Source of the DNA: Panulirus ornatus
Taxonomy: Eukaryota > Arthropoda > Malacostraca > Decapoda > Palinuridae
Direction: 5' to 3'
DNA length: 64,000 nucleotides
NCBI RefSeq assembly: GCF_036320965.1
Contig: NC_092232.1
Span: forward strand, 52,016,982 to 52,080,981
Notes under the pieces: model-generated
Databases searched by the model: none
Told to the model about the DNA's origin: nothing
Seen by the model: only the letters and a program-made list of their open reading frames with translations
Position numbers and translations under genes: made by a program
Part shown: positions 34,819-47,606 of the stretch, one piece after another
Layout of the letters: every line of letters starts with the position of its first letter
How positions within the stretch are numbered: position 1 is the stretch's first letter

Positions 34819-34919
34819 ACATACATAAGAATAAAGACATAGTATATACATACAAGGTTAAAAGATGTGGCAACAGGAGTGTAAAACTCTTTCCCCGTAA
34901 CACACATGTAGTAATCACA

Positions 34920-34921
<2 letters not shown>
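34585..34921 (+). mobile_element. tRNA-like SINE copy with internal (TG)n
   Basis: It starts near TAGCAACGCTGATCATGAGT, carries a B-box (GGTTCGAATCC at about 34645-34655), then GGCACGGCAGCTGGCCC, a (TG)n run at 34739-34815, and a tail ending TGTAGTAATCACA. It aligns with 4564-4852 outside the microsatellite. A (CA)n run follows at 34922. Confidence 0.7.
34739..34815 (+). repeat. (TG)n microsatellite inside SINE
   Basis: 77 bp of TG with one TA interruption. Confidence 0.97.

Positions 34922-34989
<68 letters not shown>
34922..34989 (+). repeat. (CA)n microsatellite at SINE 3' end
   Basis: 68 bp of CA. It is the inverted complement of the (TG)n run 106 bp upstream. Confidence 0.97.
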
Positions 34990-34990
<1 letters not shown>

Positions 34991-35029
34991 TCCCCGTAAA
35001 AGAAGCAGATAAAGAAAAAAATTGGAGCC

Positions 35030-35990
35030 GCAGGCAGACATGAGAAGAGGCTCCGTTAGCGGATTGAAAATTACCCCAGTCGACGTGAACAAAGGACACA
35101 CGTCAAGGCGCGCTTGCTCAAACTGGGGCGAGAGTAACCAGTGGAATCCCACAGGGCTTGGTGTGAGGACCACCGCTATTCTCGGCCCGTGTGACTGGCA
35201 AGTCTGGCATCATGCTCGGACGAGGTTTTGCGGATGATCTCAAGACTGTAAGAGAGGTTGGGAGTCATCTGTAACCCTACACAAATCTCTACAGTGACTT
35301 CAAACAGGTTCCAACCGTGGTCAGATACATGGCTGGTGAGGTTCGACCCAACCAAATATGAAGGGATGAGGATGACTGGTGGTCAGATGCGTAGCTGGTG
35401 AGGTTCGACCCAACCAAATATGAAGGGACGAGGATGACTGGTGGTCAGATACGTAGCTGGTGAGGTTCGACCCAACCAAATATGAAGGGACGAGGATGAC
35501 TGGTGGTCAGATACGTAGCTGGTGAGGTTCGACTCGACCAAATATGAAGGGATGACGATGACTGGTGGTCGGATATGTGGACGGTAAAGTTCAGTCCAAC
35601 CAAATATGAGAGGATGTGGTTGAGGCAGAGTGACAACAGGAGGCCCCGTCATGAGTACCATCCTGCAGGAGATAAATTCCAGGAATGAACATTTGAAAGA
35701 GACTCCAAGGTTGAGAAACGTAACGCAGAACATCACACCACAAAACTGTATTCCAGGATCAAGAGATGTTCTTATACAAATACTGACAGCAGATGTTAGG
35801 TCCACACTAGAACACAACACACAAGTCTGACCACATTACTTGAAGGGATGCACTGATCTGCTGGAGAAGGTCCAGAGGAGATACAAGGACTGTGCCGGAG
35901 GAAAGAGTGATGAGCTCCAGGAAGAGGCTAGCGGCCATGGAATGACCCAGGCTGGCAGAGGCAAGGAAGATGGCAGACATGACACAAGTT
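35030..35990 (+). mobile_element. Decayed CR1-like LINE with tandemly multiplied segment
   Basis: The plus strand reads GARVTSGIPQGLV and then a LGPLLF-like block (motif B), IMLGRGFADDLKTVREV (a preserved FADD box), WSDTWLVRFDPTKYEGMRMT (the W-L-FNPtKCevM thumb segment), then VRSTLEHNTQVWPHYL-like, LEKVQRRYKDCAGGKS-like and a RKRLAAME segment. This is the motif order of a CR1-like polymerase. The thumb segment is repeated five times (see 35318-35627). Stops and frameshifts show it is dead. Confidence 0.75.
35318..35627 (+). repeat. 62-bp tandem repeat, 5 copies, within RT
   Basis: Copies begin with TGGTCAGATACATGGCTGGT and equivalents at 35318, 35380, 35442, 35504 and 35566, spaced exactly 62 bp. 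The first copy is in the RT frame. Because 62 is not a multiple of three, later copies break it. Copies 1-4 are nearly identical; the fifth is more diverged. Confidence 0.92.
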
Positions 35991-36280
35991 CCTGAATAGA
36001 TTTAAAGTTGATATTGAGCAGCTTTTCTGAACTGGAAATGCCACGTCGACGACATGATTCAACAGTGAAAAAAAAAAAGAAAATACTTTAGCTTCAAAAG
36101 ACGCATAAGATGCTATTGTAGTGACACCAGTTGTGGGCACAAGAGACATGGCAGGAAACTGTGGTCACAGAGTGTACAGATAAGTTTAAAAGACTATGGC
36201 ACAGAGAACATTAAAGAGATGAGGAGACTTACGAGAGAGGAATTCCCTCGTTCCATTGTTCAAATAAGTAATTACACACT

Positions 36281-36283
<3 letters not shown>

Positions 36284-36340
<57 letters not shown>
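36284..36340 (+). repeat. (TG)n microsatellite
   Basis: 57 bp of TG repeat. Confidence 0.97.
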
Positions 36341-36344
<4 letters not shown>

Positions 36345-37005
36345 ACGTCTCGCTGCTGCCAGACAAGTGTGTATAAATGCACGTCAGTTACGGACTCAAA
36401 ACGCCCTGTCAAGCGCACACGTACGCTCTCCACCGCCGGTGAAGTGGACATTATTCTGCGGCAAGTTCCTTGGCGCTGGGTGGAGAGGTGAGGGGGGAGG
36501 GAGGTTGCGGGCGGGGGAAGGGGGGAAGGAGGAGGGGAAGGGAGGGAAGGAGGGTCGTAGGGGGTAGGGGGTCAGGCCGGCGGGCCACCTGTCGGGCCAG
36601 TGTATCAGGTGGTGACCACTCACACCTCGCCAGTACACATGATCCCGCCAGCCAGCCGGGTGTAGGTTTACGGCAGACGGGCCTCACCACCCCCATCCCC
36701 CTCCTCACATACACACGCCGGAGGAGGAGGAGGAGGAGGAGGACGTGTTCAGACGAAAGTGTGCAGCAGCTTCTTCGGCAGCTGCTGCTGCTCCTGCTGC
36801 TGGTGTGATGATGTTTATCTCGTTCCTAAAGAATAACTGCGACCCGAGGGTCGGTAACATGAGAGCTCGTTCATACCAAGACCACATGTATACACATGAC
36901 CGGGTCCTGTAAATCACTGTCGTGCTCTGTGGTTACCTGATGAACGATCACTCGCTCTGGTGGATCGCTGTGTATCTACAGCCTCGGGTTTATTCCCGGG
37001 ACACC
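36341..37005. other. Low-copy, GC-rich sequence
   Basis: A G/A-rich stretch lies near 36480-36580, with (GGA)n at 36720-36742 and CTG triplets near 36780-36800. No gene is recognised. Confidence 0.5.
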
Positions 37006-37009
37006 CTGC

Positions 37010-37262
37010 TATTTTGGGTGTGGGAGGCTAGTGTATGAGGGCGTAGGTGCTGTGGTGTAGGAGGCTAGTGTATGAGGACGTAGGTGTTGTGATGTAGGAG
37101 GCTAGTGTATGAGGACGTAGGTGTTGTGGTGTAGGAGGCTAGTGTATGAGGACGTAGGCGTTGTGGTGTAGGAGGCTAGTGTATGAGGACGTAGGTGTTG
37201 TGGTGTAGGAGGCTAGTGTATGAGGATGTAGGTGTTGTGGTGTAGGAGGCTAATGTAAGAGG
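37010..37262 (+). repeat. 37-bp minisatellite, ~7 copies
   Basis: The unit is GTGTAGGAGGCTAGTGTATG plus AGGACGTAGGTGTTGTG. It is well preserved. Confidence 0.93.
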
Positions 37263-37269
37263 GGCAAGT

Positions 37270-37420
37270 GTGGCATGACCAGCGCAGGCCAAGGAACAAT
37301 AGCAGGTGTGACCAGCGCTGGCCGAGGAGCAGCAGCAGCAGTTGTGACCAATGCTGGCCAAGGAGCAGCAGCAGTTGTGACCAGCGCTGGCCAGGGAGCA
37401 GCAGCAGGGAGTATGATCAG
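37270..37420 (+). repeat. 33-36 bp minisatellite, 4 copies
   Basis: The unit contains TGTGACCAGCGCTGGCCAAG and GAGCAGCAGCAG. Similar units recur at 38590-38690 on the other side of a LINE remnant. Confidence 0.88.
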
Positions 37421-37470
37421 CTCTGTATTTTCGCCTGCATTGTAGGGTGTTGTTAAAGGATTATTCAGTT

Positions 37471-37472
<2 letters not shown>

Positions 37473-37556
<84 letters not shown>
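37473..37556 (+). repeat. (CT)n microsatellite at LINE fragment boundary
   Basis: 84 bp of CT beginning immediately beside the readable end of the minus-strand LINE at 37560. Confidence 0.97.
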
Positions 37557-37559
<3 letters not shown>

Positions 37560-37560
<1 letters not shown>

Positions 37561-38570
37561 CTCGAAAGTCCGCAGGATCCAGTCTGCCATCCTTCTACAG
37601 GAAGCAACCGTTGTTTTGTTGTGTTCGCCGAAGGCCGTAATACATTATCACTCCGAGGTCTTTCACATTATTCAACTGGTTTATGATAGCGTCTGTGAGT
37701 CTGGTATTCAGTACTGTTCCTTATTTCTTCAGTCTCCATACCGGAGGAGTTGAAAGTTGTTATCGGCGACCCAGTCGAAGACTTCGTTTAAGTCTGCAAA
37801 CCTTTCAGCATCCTCTATTGATGTGATTTTCAACTTCATTCCTGTATCACCTGCGAAGGATGACGTGGAACTGCGACTCGTGCTTGCGTCTATGTCAGAT
37901 ATAAGAATGAGGGACAGAAGTACAGTTCCACGGGGGACCGACCTTTTCTACCGTGGAGGCACCGTAGATGGCGTGGTTTACAACTGCGAGTCGTAATCTC
38001 TTAGTTAAAAAGCTGTATATCCCCATCTCCACATTTTTCCGGTCATTCGCATTTTGTGTCCTCTGGCGCCATGGTCATATGCTTTCGCAAAGTCTGTGTA
38101 AGTCATTTGAGCACCATCCATATGTCATAAGCTTTTGCAAAGTCTTCGTAAGTTCATCTGAGCATGATCCATGTGTCAAATGCTTTTGCAAAGTCTGTGT
38201 AAATCCTTTCAGCGTCAATCTTTGTTTTCCGAGCCTCACCATTCCTATCACAGTGGTCAAGCAACTTGAGAGAGGCCAGATCTTCCCGCCCTGAAACCAT
38301 GATGACCATGGGTTATGTATATTTTATTCACTTCCATAAAGGCAATCAGCTTGTCTCTTTGGGCTCTTTCGAAGATCTTGATAAAATGTGATGTTATTGC
38401 AATCGGTCGATAGTTTTCTGGGACTGCTTCGCTTCCATGTGGAGTGGGGCGATGTGAGTCAGTTTCAGACTTTCGGGGATGATGCCAGAATTTAGACTAT
38501 TTCACCAGAGGATATTTAATGGACGTGCTAAGGATGTCTCGCATATTTTTATGAAGACTGAGGTCCATGA
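37560..38570 (-). mobile_element. Decayed CR1-like LINE with triplicated RT motif A
   Basis: On the minus strand, in element order: LLDHCDRNGEARKTKIDAE, then IYTDFAKAFD (RT motif A), then two further copies of that segment. After an eroded stretch comes FAGDTGMKLKITS (the FADD box with one Asp changed to Gly), ERFADLNEVFDWVADNNFQ, LLRYGD and finally MADWILRTFETR. This follows decapod CR1-like polymerases closely. The catalytic Asp substitution plus many stops make it dead. The reading stops at the (CT)n run. Confidence 0.78.
38075..38215 (-). repeat. 50/51-bp tandem triplication of RT motif A
   Basis: The plus-strand anchor GCTTTYGCAAAGTCT recurs at 38081, 38131 and 38182. On the minus strand the copies read DFAKAFDTWIM, DFAKAYDIWMV and an out-of-frame third copy. 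Confidence 0.85.
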
Positions 38571-38589
38571 CACCAAGCCCTCTGAAAAG

Positions 38590-38690
38590 GAGACGTGACC
38601 AGTTCTGGCCAGAGAGCAGCAGGAGGAGGAGGAGGTGTGACCAGTGTTGGCCAGAGAGGAGGAGGAGGAGGAGGAGGAGGCGTGACCAGG
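38590..38690 (+). repeat. Minisatellite of TGACCAG..TGGCCAGAGAG with (GGA)n
   Basis: Two and a half units of GTGACCAGTTCTGGCCAGAG followed by expanded AGG triplets. It is related to the array at 37270-37420. Confidence 0.8.
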
Positions 38691-39347
38691 GCGTCATCAC
38701 TAAGATCTCCGCCTCCCTGCAGCGCCGCCTCCAGACCCTGCAGCAGCTAGCCACATTCCCCGCGCTCGCCCACCCACCCATGCCACCCCACACGCTACCA
38801 GCTGGCCTTCCCACGCCACCTCCTCTCTCCCAGGCTACCTCCCACAACAAACATAAGGACCTCCTGGTGTCTACTGCTTACTGGCACCCACTCCAACACC
38901 ATGCACCGTGCCATCTTCTCCCATCTCTTATACACACTCGCTACACCCGCACATCCACACTCATGTTACACCCACACACTCCCATACACATTACACCCAC
39001 ATATCTCCACTACATACTAGGACGCCACGTCTTTTCCATACTCACATAAGTTGTGTATTTTCCCCTTTTTCAAATCTGGTAAGTTTAAGGTTTGTCTACC
39101 CACACTCAGCAGCAACCTCATGAAACTTACAGAACTTATACTACATCCCTGACACATGCACTCAACATACATCATAGTGGTAGTATGTACAAAGTTCAGT
39201 AATGAAAAAAAAAAAAATCAATAACAAAATGAGTATTCAAACCTAGTTTCTATCACTTACCAACAGTAAGGCCTCACCTAAAGGCTTCTCCTCACCACAG
39301 TCAAAGTTACCACAGTACACCACAAGTGTAGAAGGTTCCTTACGAAG

Positions 39348-39350
<3 letters not shown>
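38691..39350. other. Low-copy sequence with CACACCCAC-rich part
   Basis: 38900-39045 is rich in CATACAC/CACCCACA words like those at 29530-30090. No gene is recognised. Confidence 0.5.

Positions 39351-39431
<81 letters not shown>
39351..39431 (+). repeat. (CT)n microsatellite
   Basis: 81 bp of perfect CT repeat. Confidence 0.97.
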
Positions 39432-39435
<4 letters not shown>

Positions 39436-39654
39436 AAGCGACTTACACACTTCCCGGCGTCTACAGCGAGGCTGTCAGCGCCCACTGAAAGGCCCGCAGT
39501 GGCATGCCTCACCCGATCACTGAGAGGCATTCACTCACACGCCCCACCTACCCAGGGGCGATCGCCTGCGTATTCGGGAGGTGCTTGCGCCTTGACGCGC
39601 ATGCTCGTAATGCTGTATGACGTGTGTGTGGGCCCCCGACCCATACAAGCACTT

Positions 39655-40008
39655 ACACCCCTATCATCAAACACATTCAGCAATCTTTCTCCTTTTCCTC
39701 TTCGCCTCATCTCTTATCTATTGCCACTTCCCCAATTTGCCCCCTTCACCGACAGTACCATCTATTCACCTATTTTTCCTCACACTATTCGCATTCTATT
39801 CAAACATTTTCTTATCCTCCCTAAACTCTGGAGATACTCGCTCACCCCAACTCTCATCTGCCCTCTTTTTCAACCCCTGCGCCGTCGTCTTCACCTCCAG
39901 CCGCTTCCTCCTGGTCATACGCACTCTTTCCCTCCAAGCACCTCCCATACACCAATCGTCTCCTCTTTCACTAGCAACTTCACTTCTTCATGCCACCACT
40001 CACCCCGA
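39655..40008 (-). mobile_element. Decayed RTE-like LINE, linker region
   Basis: The minus strand gives GGMKKEVKLLVKEET, aligning with WWDEEVRVLVKEKRE of the intact RTE, then KRGQMRVGVSEYL and SVKGANWGSGNR at positions matching residues about 350-465 (ANESWGERLSVNF; SVKGVNGEVITS). Stops and frameshifts are present. The fragment ends at a minisatellite (40008). Confidence 0.62.
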
Positions 40009-40335
40009 GAAACCACCTACCACCATCACCTGGTCACCCCTACAAGGAACCACCTACCACAGTCACCTGGTCACCCCCACAAGGAACCACCTACCACCAT
40101 CACCTGGTCACCCCCACAAAGAACCACCTACCACAGTCACCTGCTTGCTCATCCCGACTACCACTTGCGACCAGCACCTGCTCACCCCGAGGACCATCTG
40201 CTCATCTCGGGAACCACTTACTGCTATCTACCATCTGTTCATCCCGGGGACCACCTACCACCAGCACCTCCTCATCCTGGAGACCACCTACCACCGGCAC
40301 CTGCTCACCCCTGGGACCACCTACCACCTGCTTAT
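40008..40335 (+). repeat. 37-bp minisatellite, ~9 diverging copies
   Basis: The unit is AACCACCTACCACCATCACC plus TGGTCACCCCCACAAGG. The first four copies are regular and later ones are degenerate. Confidence 0.88.
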
Positions 40336-42505
<2,170 letters not shown>

Positions 42506-42509
42506 TCAC

Positions 42510-42893
42510 TCTCGGCAAAACAAACACTCAGCACAAATATCAATAATTTCCAAAAGTGGGATATTGATAGACAATAACTTAACGTCAGAGGATGTTAAGG
42601 TACTATCATTAAGGTTACACATCTTGGTGAATGTGAAGGAACCTGGCTCTATGTACTGATTTTTGGTAATTGGAATTGGTATACCACCAGAAAATTTGAA
42701 AGGCCACTTATGGTCTGAGGCACATTGCCAACTTGACTGACTGCCATTAGTGAGGTCTACCACGCTGATGGTGGTAATTGTGTGGGCGTGGCGGGCAAGT
42801 TCACCGATATTCCCTTTTTGGATTAGGGAGAGATCAGACGTCCACACGTTACTAAATGAAACGATTTCGGTCATGTCAGGGAGGTTGACCCGG
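42510..42893 (-). CDS. Candidate internal exon of an unrecognised host gene
   Basis: A minus-strand open stretch runs far longer than its AT-rich surroundings predict. It is bounded by an acceptor-like sequence (CTCACTACCCACAG, AG at 42895-42894) and a donor-like GTGAGA starting at 42509. The 384-bp exon would be phase 2 on both sides. It encodes about 127 residues of normal complexity, beginning RVNLPDMTEIVSF and including WTSDLSLIQKGNIGELARHA, WQCASDHKWPF and a Cys-rich end (ICAECLFCR). Two N-glycosylation sequons (NGS, NDS) and five cysteines suggest an extracellular protein. Upstream in the same frame is a hydrophobic run (IYIILTVTLFSL), which could instead be a signal peptide if the frame is a single exon from 43099. 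I do not recognise the family. Confidence 0.4.
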
Positions 42894-43452
42894 CTGTGGG
42901 TAGTGAGACTGAACAATGTCACTGTGAGGATGATGTAAATTTGGGTTGACCGCGCGTTCGGTGGTGTAATATTCCGTAATGAACATGATAGCGAGTGATA
43001 GTGGGGGAGGAGGGAGACATATTGCATTCGCTCACGAAAGTCAGCACTTCTGAGGGTTTTCTTTTCCTTTAACCAGTCACATATATCGTCACAGTTCACA
43101 GAACACCGCCAGGCACAGTTGTCACGTGACGTGACATACCTGTTTCAACCAAAATATGTCACGCCTTGTATATGTCATTATCTACATTTCCTCGAAACTG
43201 CACCCGTCACACACACACTCTCGGAGCGTCAGCGGTCAAAGTAACAATTGGCGTTCTCTTTTGTGGGCGCACATCTGTAAATACGTCTTCGAACTACAAC
43301 CACTGATTTCTTTTTTTTATTTTCTCGTGCACAGGAGAAGTGAATGTCTTCTTTCCCAGAACTGCCGTCGTAGACAAGAGGGGCTGTGGTAATAAATTCG
43401 TCGTAACCACAGGGTCCAAACCCTCAGCAGTAACATATGCGGCCTGTCTCTT

Positions 43453-43456
<4 letters not shown>

Positions 43457-43547
<91 letters not shown>
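43457..43547 (+). repeat. (TA)n microsatellite
   Basis: 91 bp of TA repeat. Confidence 0.97.
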
Positions 43548-43548
<1 letters not shown>

Positions 43549-43754
43549 CACAGACTGAGATATGAACACATAATTACCCGGAGTGATCCACTCCATCAGT
43601 TACCCGACTCCCTCAACCCAGCTTTGTTAAATCCGTCTATGTAAAGCTACGACCTTCAGATCCAGACGTTCGGGTACCTATCTATCTATCTGTCCAGCGC
43701 CCCTTCCTCTGCAGTAACACAGGCGACAACAAATTGTCAGGGACCGACACCTCG

Positions 43755-43968
43755 CTCGCTTAGATAACACTAGGGGGTCACCTTAGATAACACTAGGGGG
43801 TCAACTTAACACGGGGGTCACCTTAGATAACACTAGGGGGTCACCTTAGATAACACTAGGGGGTCACCTTAGATAACACTGGGGGGGTCACCTTAGATAA
43901 CACCAGGGGGTCACCTTAGATAACACTAGGGGGGTCACCTTAGATAACACTGGGGGGTCACCTTAAAG
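43755..43968 (+). repeat. 23-bp minisatellite, ~9 copies
   Basis: The unit is TTAGATAACACTAGGGGGTC plus ACC, with G-run length variation. Confidence 0.93.
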
Positions 43969-44137
43969 ACCACACAAAAAAGGTCTCGCGGTGTTTAAAG
44001 GAATATAAAGGGAAACACTTCATTCTTTTCCAGGGAACTGTGACATCACTCAGAAACTTGTAAGAACGCTTTACGTTCAAAAACTTGCGAATCCAAACTC
44101 TGTAATTACATCTGGTTTACGTTCTAAGACTAAACCG

Positions 44138-44420
44138 TTGCGCCATTCGTTCATTCATTCCTTCCCCAGAGACAGGCGCCATTCGTTCATTCATTCCTTC
44201 CCCAGAGACAGGCGACATTCGTTCATTCATTCATTCCCCAGAGACAGGCGCCATTCGTTCATTCATTCCTTCCCCAGAGATAGGCGCCATTCGTTCATTC
44301 ATTCATTCCCCAGAGACAGTCGCCATTCGTTCATTCATTCATTCCCCAGAGACAGTCGCCATTCGTTCATTCATTCATTCCCCAGAGACAGTCGCTATTC
44401 GTTCATTCATTCATTTCCCT
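44138..44420 (+). repeat. 36-bp minisatellite, 8 copies
   Basis: The unit is AGAGACAGGCGCCATTCGTT plus CATTCATTCCTTCCCC. It gives a spurious 12-residue repeat (RHSFIHSFPRDR). Confidence 0.95.
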
Positions 44421-44610
44421 GATAGAGAGTGGAAAACGGTAATGGGAATCATTAATCCGGGCATATAACCGGGAGAAATTCATTTCACCGTAAATATAAA
44501 CGGAAGTAAACAATTTATCTGTACATATAGCCGGGGGAAAATAGATTTATCGTAGATATGAAAAATCTGTGACTTACACCTGTTCACCAAGTACACACCA
44601 AGTACCATAG

Positions 44611-44613
<3 letters not shown>

Positions 44614-44666
<53 letters not shown>
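44614..44666 (+). repeat. (GA)n microsatellite
   Basis: 53 bp of GA repeat. Confidence 0.97.
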
Positions 44667-44668
<2 letters not shown>

Positions 44669-45104
44669 CATGATGAGGTCACATCAGGTCACCCAAGGGT
44701 TCGGAAGGTCCCACTTGACCTGACCCATCACCCTGAGAGATCAAGGTGGACAGATTACTATGCACAGGCCACACCTCTCATTTAGATAGGGTCTCGAAAG
44801 CGTCCATTGCTTTAACCATGTTTCTGGAACCTGTTATTATTAGACGTTTGCCACGCCACACCATTTCCTTCCAGAGTTGAAATCCATGCTGGCGGATATG
44901 TTTTCCCAGTCTGGTCTAGACAGAGGTCGAATGAGCATCCACGTTGGAACAGATTTATGTTGGCAGCTCCTAATGCTGGTGCGTATGTAAGTAGTGACGC
45001 ACAGATAACTAACCGTTTTACCTGTCTATAGACAAAAACCTATCACAACCTTCACCCTTCCTGCGTTTTATGGTACACAGGTTATAAACACACTGTTTTC
45101 ACGG

Positions 45105-45105
<1 letters not shown>

Positions 45106-45175
<70 letters not shown>
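45106..45175 (-). repeat. (TA)n microsatellite, tail of minus-strand RTE
   Basis: 70 bp of TA adjoining the 3' end of the RTE fragment at 45176. Confidence 0.96.
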
Positions 45176-45180
<5 letters not shown>

Positions 45181-45445
45181 TATCTTGCTTTGTCGCTGTC
45201 TCCCGCGTTAGCGAGGTAGCGCAAGGAAACAGACGAAAGAATGGCCCAACCCACCCACATACACATGTATATACATACACGTCCACACACGCAAATATAC
45301 ATACCTATACATCTCAATGTACACATATATATACACACACAGACATATACATATATACACATGTACATAATTCATACTGTCTGCCTTTATTTATTTCCAT
45401 CGCCACCTCGCCACACATGGAATAACAACCCCCCCCCCTTTTTCG
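45176..45445 (-). mobile_element. RTE-like LINE, 3' UTR fragment (long form)
   Basis: It is the reverse complement of the 3' UTR of the 51 kb RTE copy. It carries the CGCTGTCTCCCGCGTTAGCG block next to the TA tail, then the CCCACCCACATACACATGTA and TTCATACTGTCTGCCTTTAT blocks, ending near the CGCCACCTCGCCACACATGG block. It is 5'-truncated with no ORF sequence. Confidence 0.88.
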
Positions 45446-46136
45446 GGGGAGAAAGAGAATGTAGTTGAGATACCATTTAAAGTCCTGCTCGGTATCTTCA
45501 TTACACTGTCACGGGTTGTGTGATGTTAGATACAGGGGGTCCCTATTATGAATCATATTGGCATTGAGACATACCGACGCATGGATATATTAGTATGACA
45601 TATAACGACGCATGCATATACTGGCATTGAGACATCAAAACGACGCACGTGATGGGGGGGGGGGGGACAAAATGGCACGAAACAAAAGGTCGTTCTTCAG
45701 TTTATCATCTTGGTCATATATTTCATCTTTACCACTGGAATGGTATGGTCTCACGGATGTCATAACATCCACGAACGCTGTTCGTGCGATAGCGATCGAG
45801 GCCATACCATAACCAGACTCCTCTCTATTTTTGCCTTGTACCATCTTTATCAAACTTGTAATAAAGGATTAGTGACGTCTTTTTGGTCTCATCTTGACCT
45901 ACTGTGTCATCATATACAAATGTCACTTTATCCTGTGCCATTTGCGAGAGCGGACGTCCCAAAACCCACGGCTTGCCAGAGGCAGCAGCTCGCCCTGTGG
46001 TGTAGACCCACACTGCATCAGGTAGTGACGGGGGCCATCTGACGTAGGGAAAGACTCACGACAGACCACGGGACCTTCAATGGACGACCGCGGATCCCAA
46101 CGTCAGGGGGTATCTGGCATTACCGAAAAGCGGGTC

Positions 46137-46140
<4 letters not shown>
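45446..46140. other. Low-copy sequence
   Basis: A G13 run lies near 45654. A short repeat (GACATACCGACGCATGGATA / GACATATAACGACGCATGCA) occurs near 45567-45625. No gene is recognised. Confidence 0.5.

Positions 46141-46214
<74 letters not shown>
46141..46214 (+). repeat. (GA)n microsatellite
   Basis: 74 bp of GA repeat. Confidence 0.97.
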
Positions 46215-46216
<2 letters not shown>

Positions 46217-46972
46217 CCCCTGACAGGCATTGGTAAAAGCCAGTGACAACCAGGTGATATGATTTGGTTCGAACCCTGTACATCACTGGGGACCAGCGCC
46301 ACGCGCGGGAGAGGGAACACATTCATTGGCCAGCACCCTCTTTGTTTACTTAACATGATGCCTCCAAGAACCCATCCCTTTAAGGTTTGGCAGATCTCTC
46401 GGCGCTTGCGGAGTCGTCCAGCTCATTTCTCTTCCCTTTTTTAAACACGTGAAATTTAGTTCCATATTCATTGGTGAGCGCGATGATAAAGAACATGGTG
46501 TACGCTTTTATTCATTTGTATCTATCTAAGATATAATATCCATACATCTAGAGATTAAAGAACCATACTTTTCAACACTTTCTCAATATGTCCCAACTAT
46601 TTTTCGGCGCACGCACTGTCTTTTTCCCCATGGTTCCATTCGGGATTACCTCAACTCCGTCGCTCCACAGGGTTGATCTCGCTCGTAAATTTACTGATGA
46701 GCGCGTTGAGCTAGAGTGTAGCGGCGGCCACTGTCATGAAGGGAAGGGCTCGTGAGGCCTTTACCACCCCATTGATGGGAATAAATTTTCCTAAAAGATT
46801 CATCAGGAAGCTAGGAGGTGGGAATGCCATCTGGAGAGCGAGCCCCACCGCACCTCCGCTGCCGCTTCTAATGTGGAGGATACTAGGATGGCGCCTCCAC
46901 CTCCTGGCAAGCTTACGATGTACTTATGATTGAGGCACTGTCAAAACCTTTCAGCAGCCGATGGTTCGCGGG

Positions 46973-46973
<1 letters not shown>
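46215..46973. other. Low-copy sequence
   Basis: 760 bp; no recognised feature. Confidence 0.45.

Positions 46974-47030
<57 letters not shown>
46974..47030 (+). repeat. (CA)n microsatellite
   Basis: 57 bp of CA repeat. Confidence 0.97.
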
Positions 47031-47033
<3 letters not shown>

Positions 47034-47545
47034 CACGTGCATAAAGGCCAAGTCTTATCATAAAGGTTAAACGGATTCTTATCTTATCAAGAAGTTATCA
47101 TCTAGGAAAAATTACACCCGTGCAAAGTGCCTGCGTAACCAATAGCACCACGTATACAACCGTTCCCAGGTTACCCTATGTTCTGTGTGGAACACCTGAG
47201 TTTGTAACATGGGAGAGGGGAAGTCATCAAAGGTGACCTGTGCCTTATTCCCTACGCATGTTTCGTAATTCATTCGCCTGTCCCGCCCAGTGGCGGCTCC
47301 TGTATTGTGTTCTGGTTCTGTTTATCCGTATTCAGTCCTGACGACGTACTTGTAAAACCGCGCTTTACACCTTGTATTTTCCGTTTCCTTGTGGTTTTAC
47401 CTAAATCTTAGGTATAACGTTTATCAACACATCTACGGAGGACAGTTACGGATGTGTTAATACACGAAAACGCTTAGGATCTCGTATTTCTCTTTCCATG
47501 TGGATTTTTTTTAGCATTTATAGAATCACGTGTCTGTTGTAATTT

Positions 47546-47550
<5 letters not shown>

Positions 47551-47603
<53 letters not shown>
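47551..47603 (+). repeat. (TA)n microsatellite
   Basis: 53 bp of TA repeat. Confidence 0.97.

Positions 47604-47606
<3 letters not shown>

Noticed and set aside
44138..44422. 12-residue RHSFIHSFPRDR repeat peptide
   Set aside because: It is a 36-bp minisatellite ending with the array. It resembles a neuropeptide precursor only superficially: there is no signal peptide and no amidation Gly before the dibasic sites.
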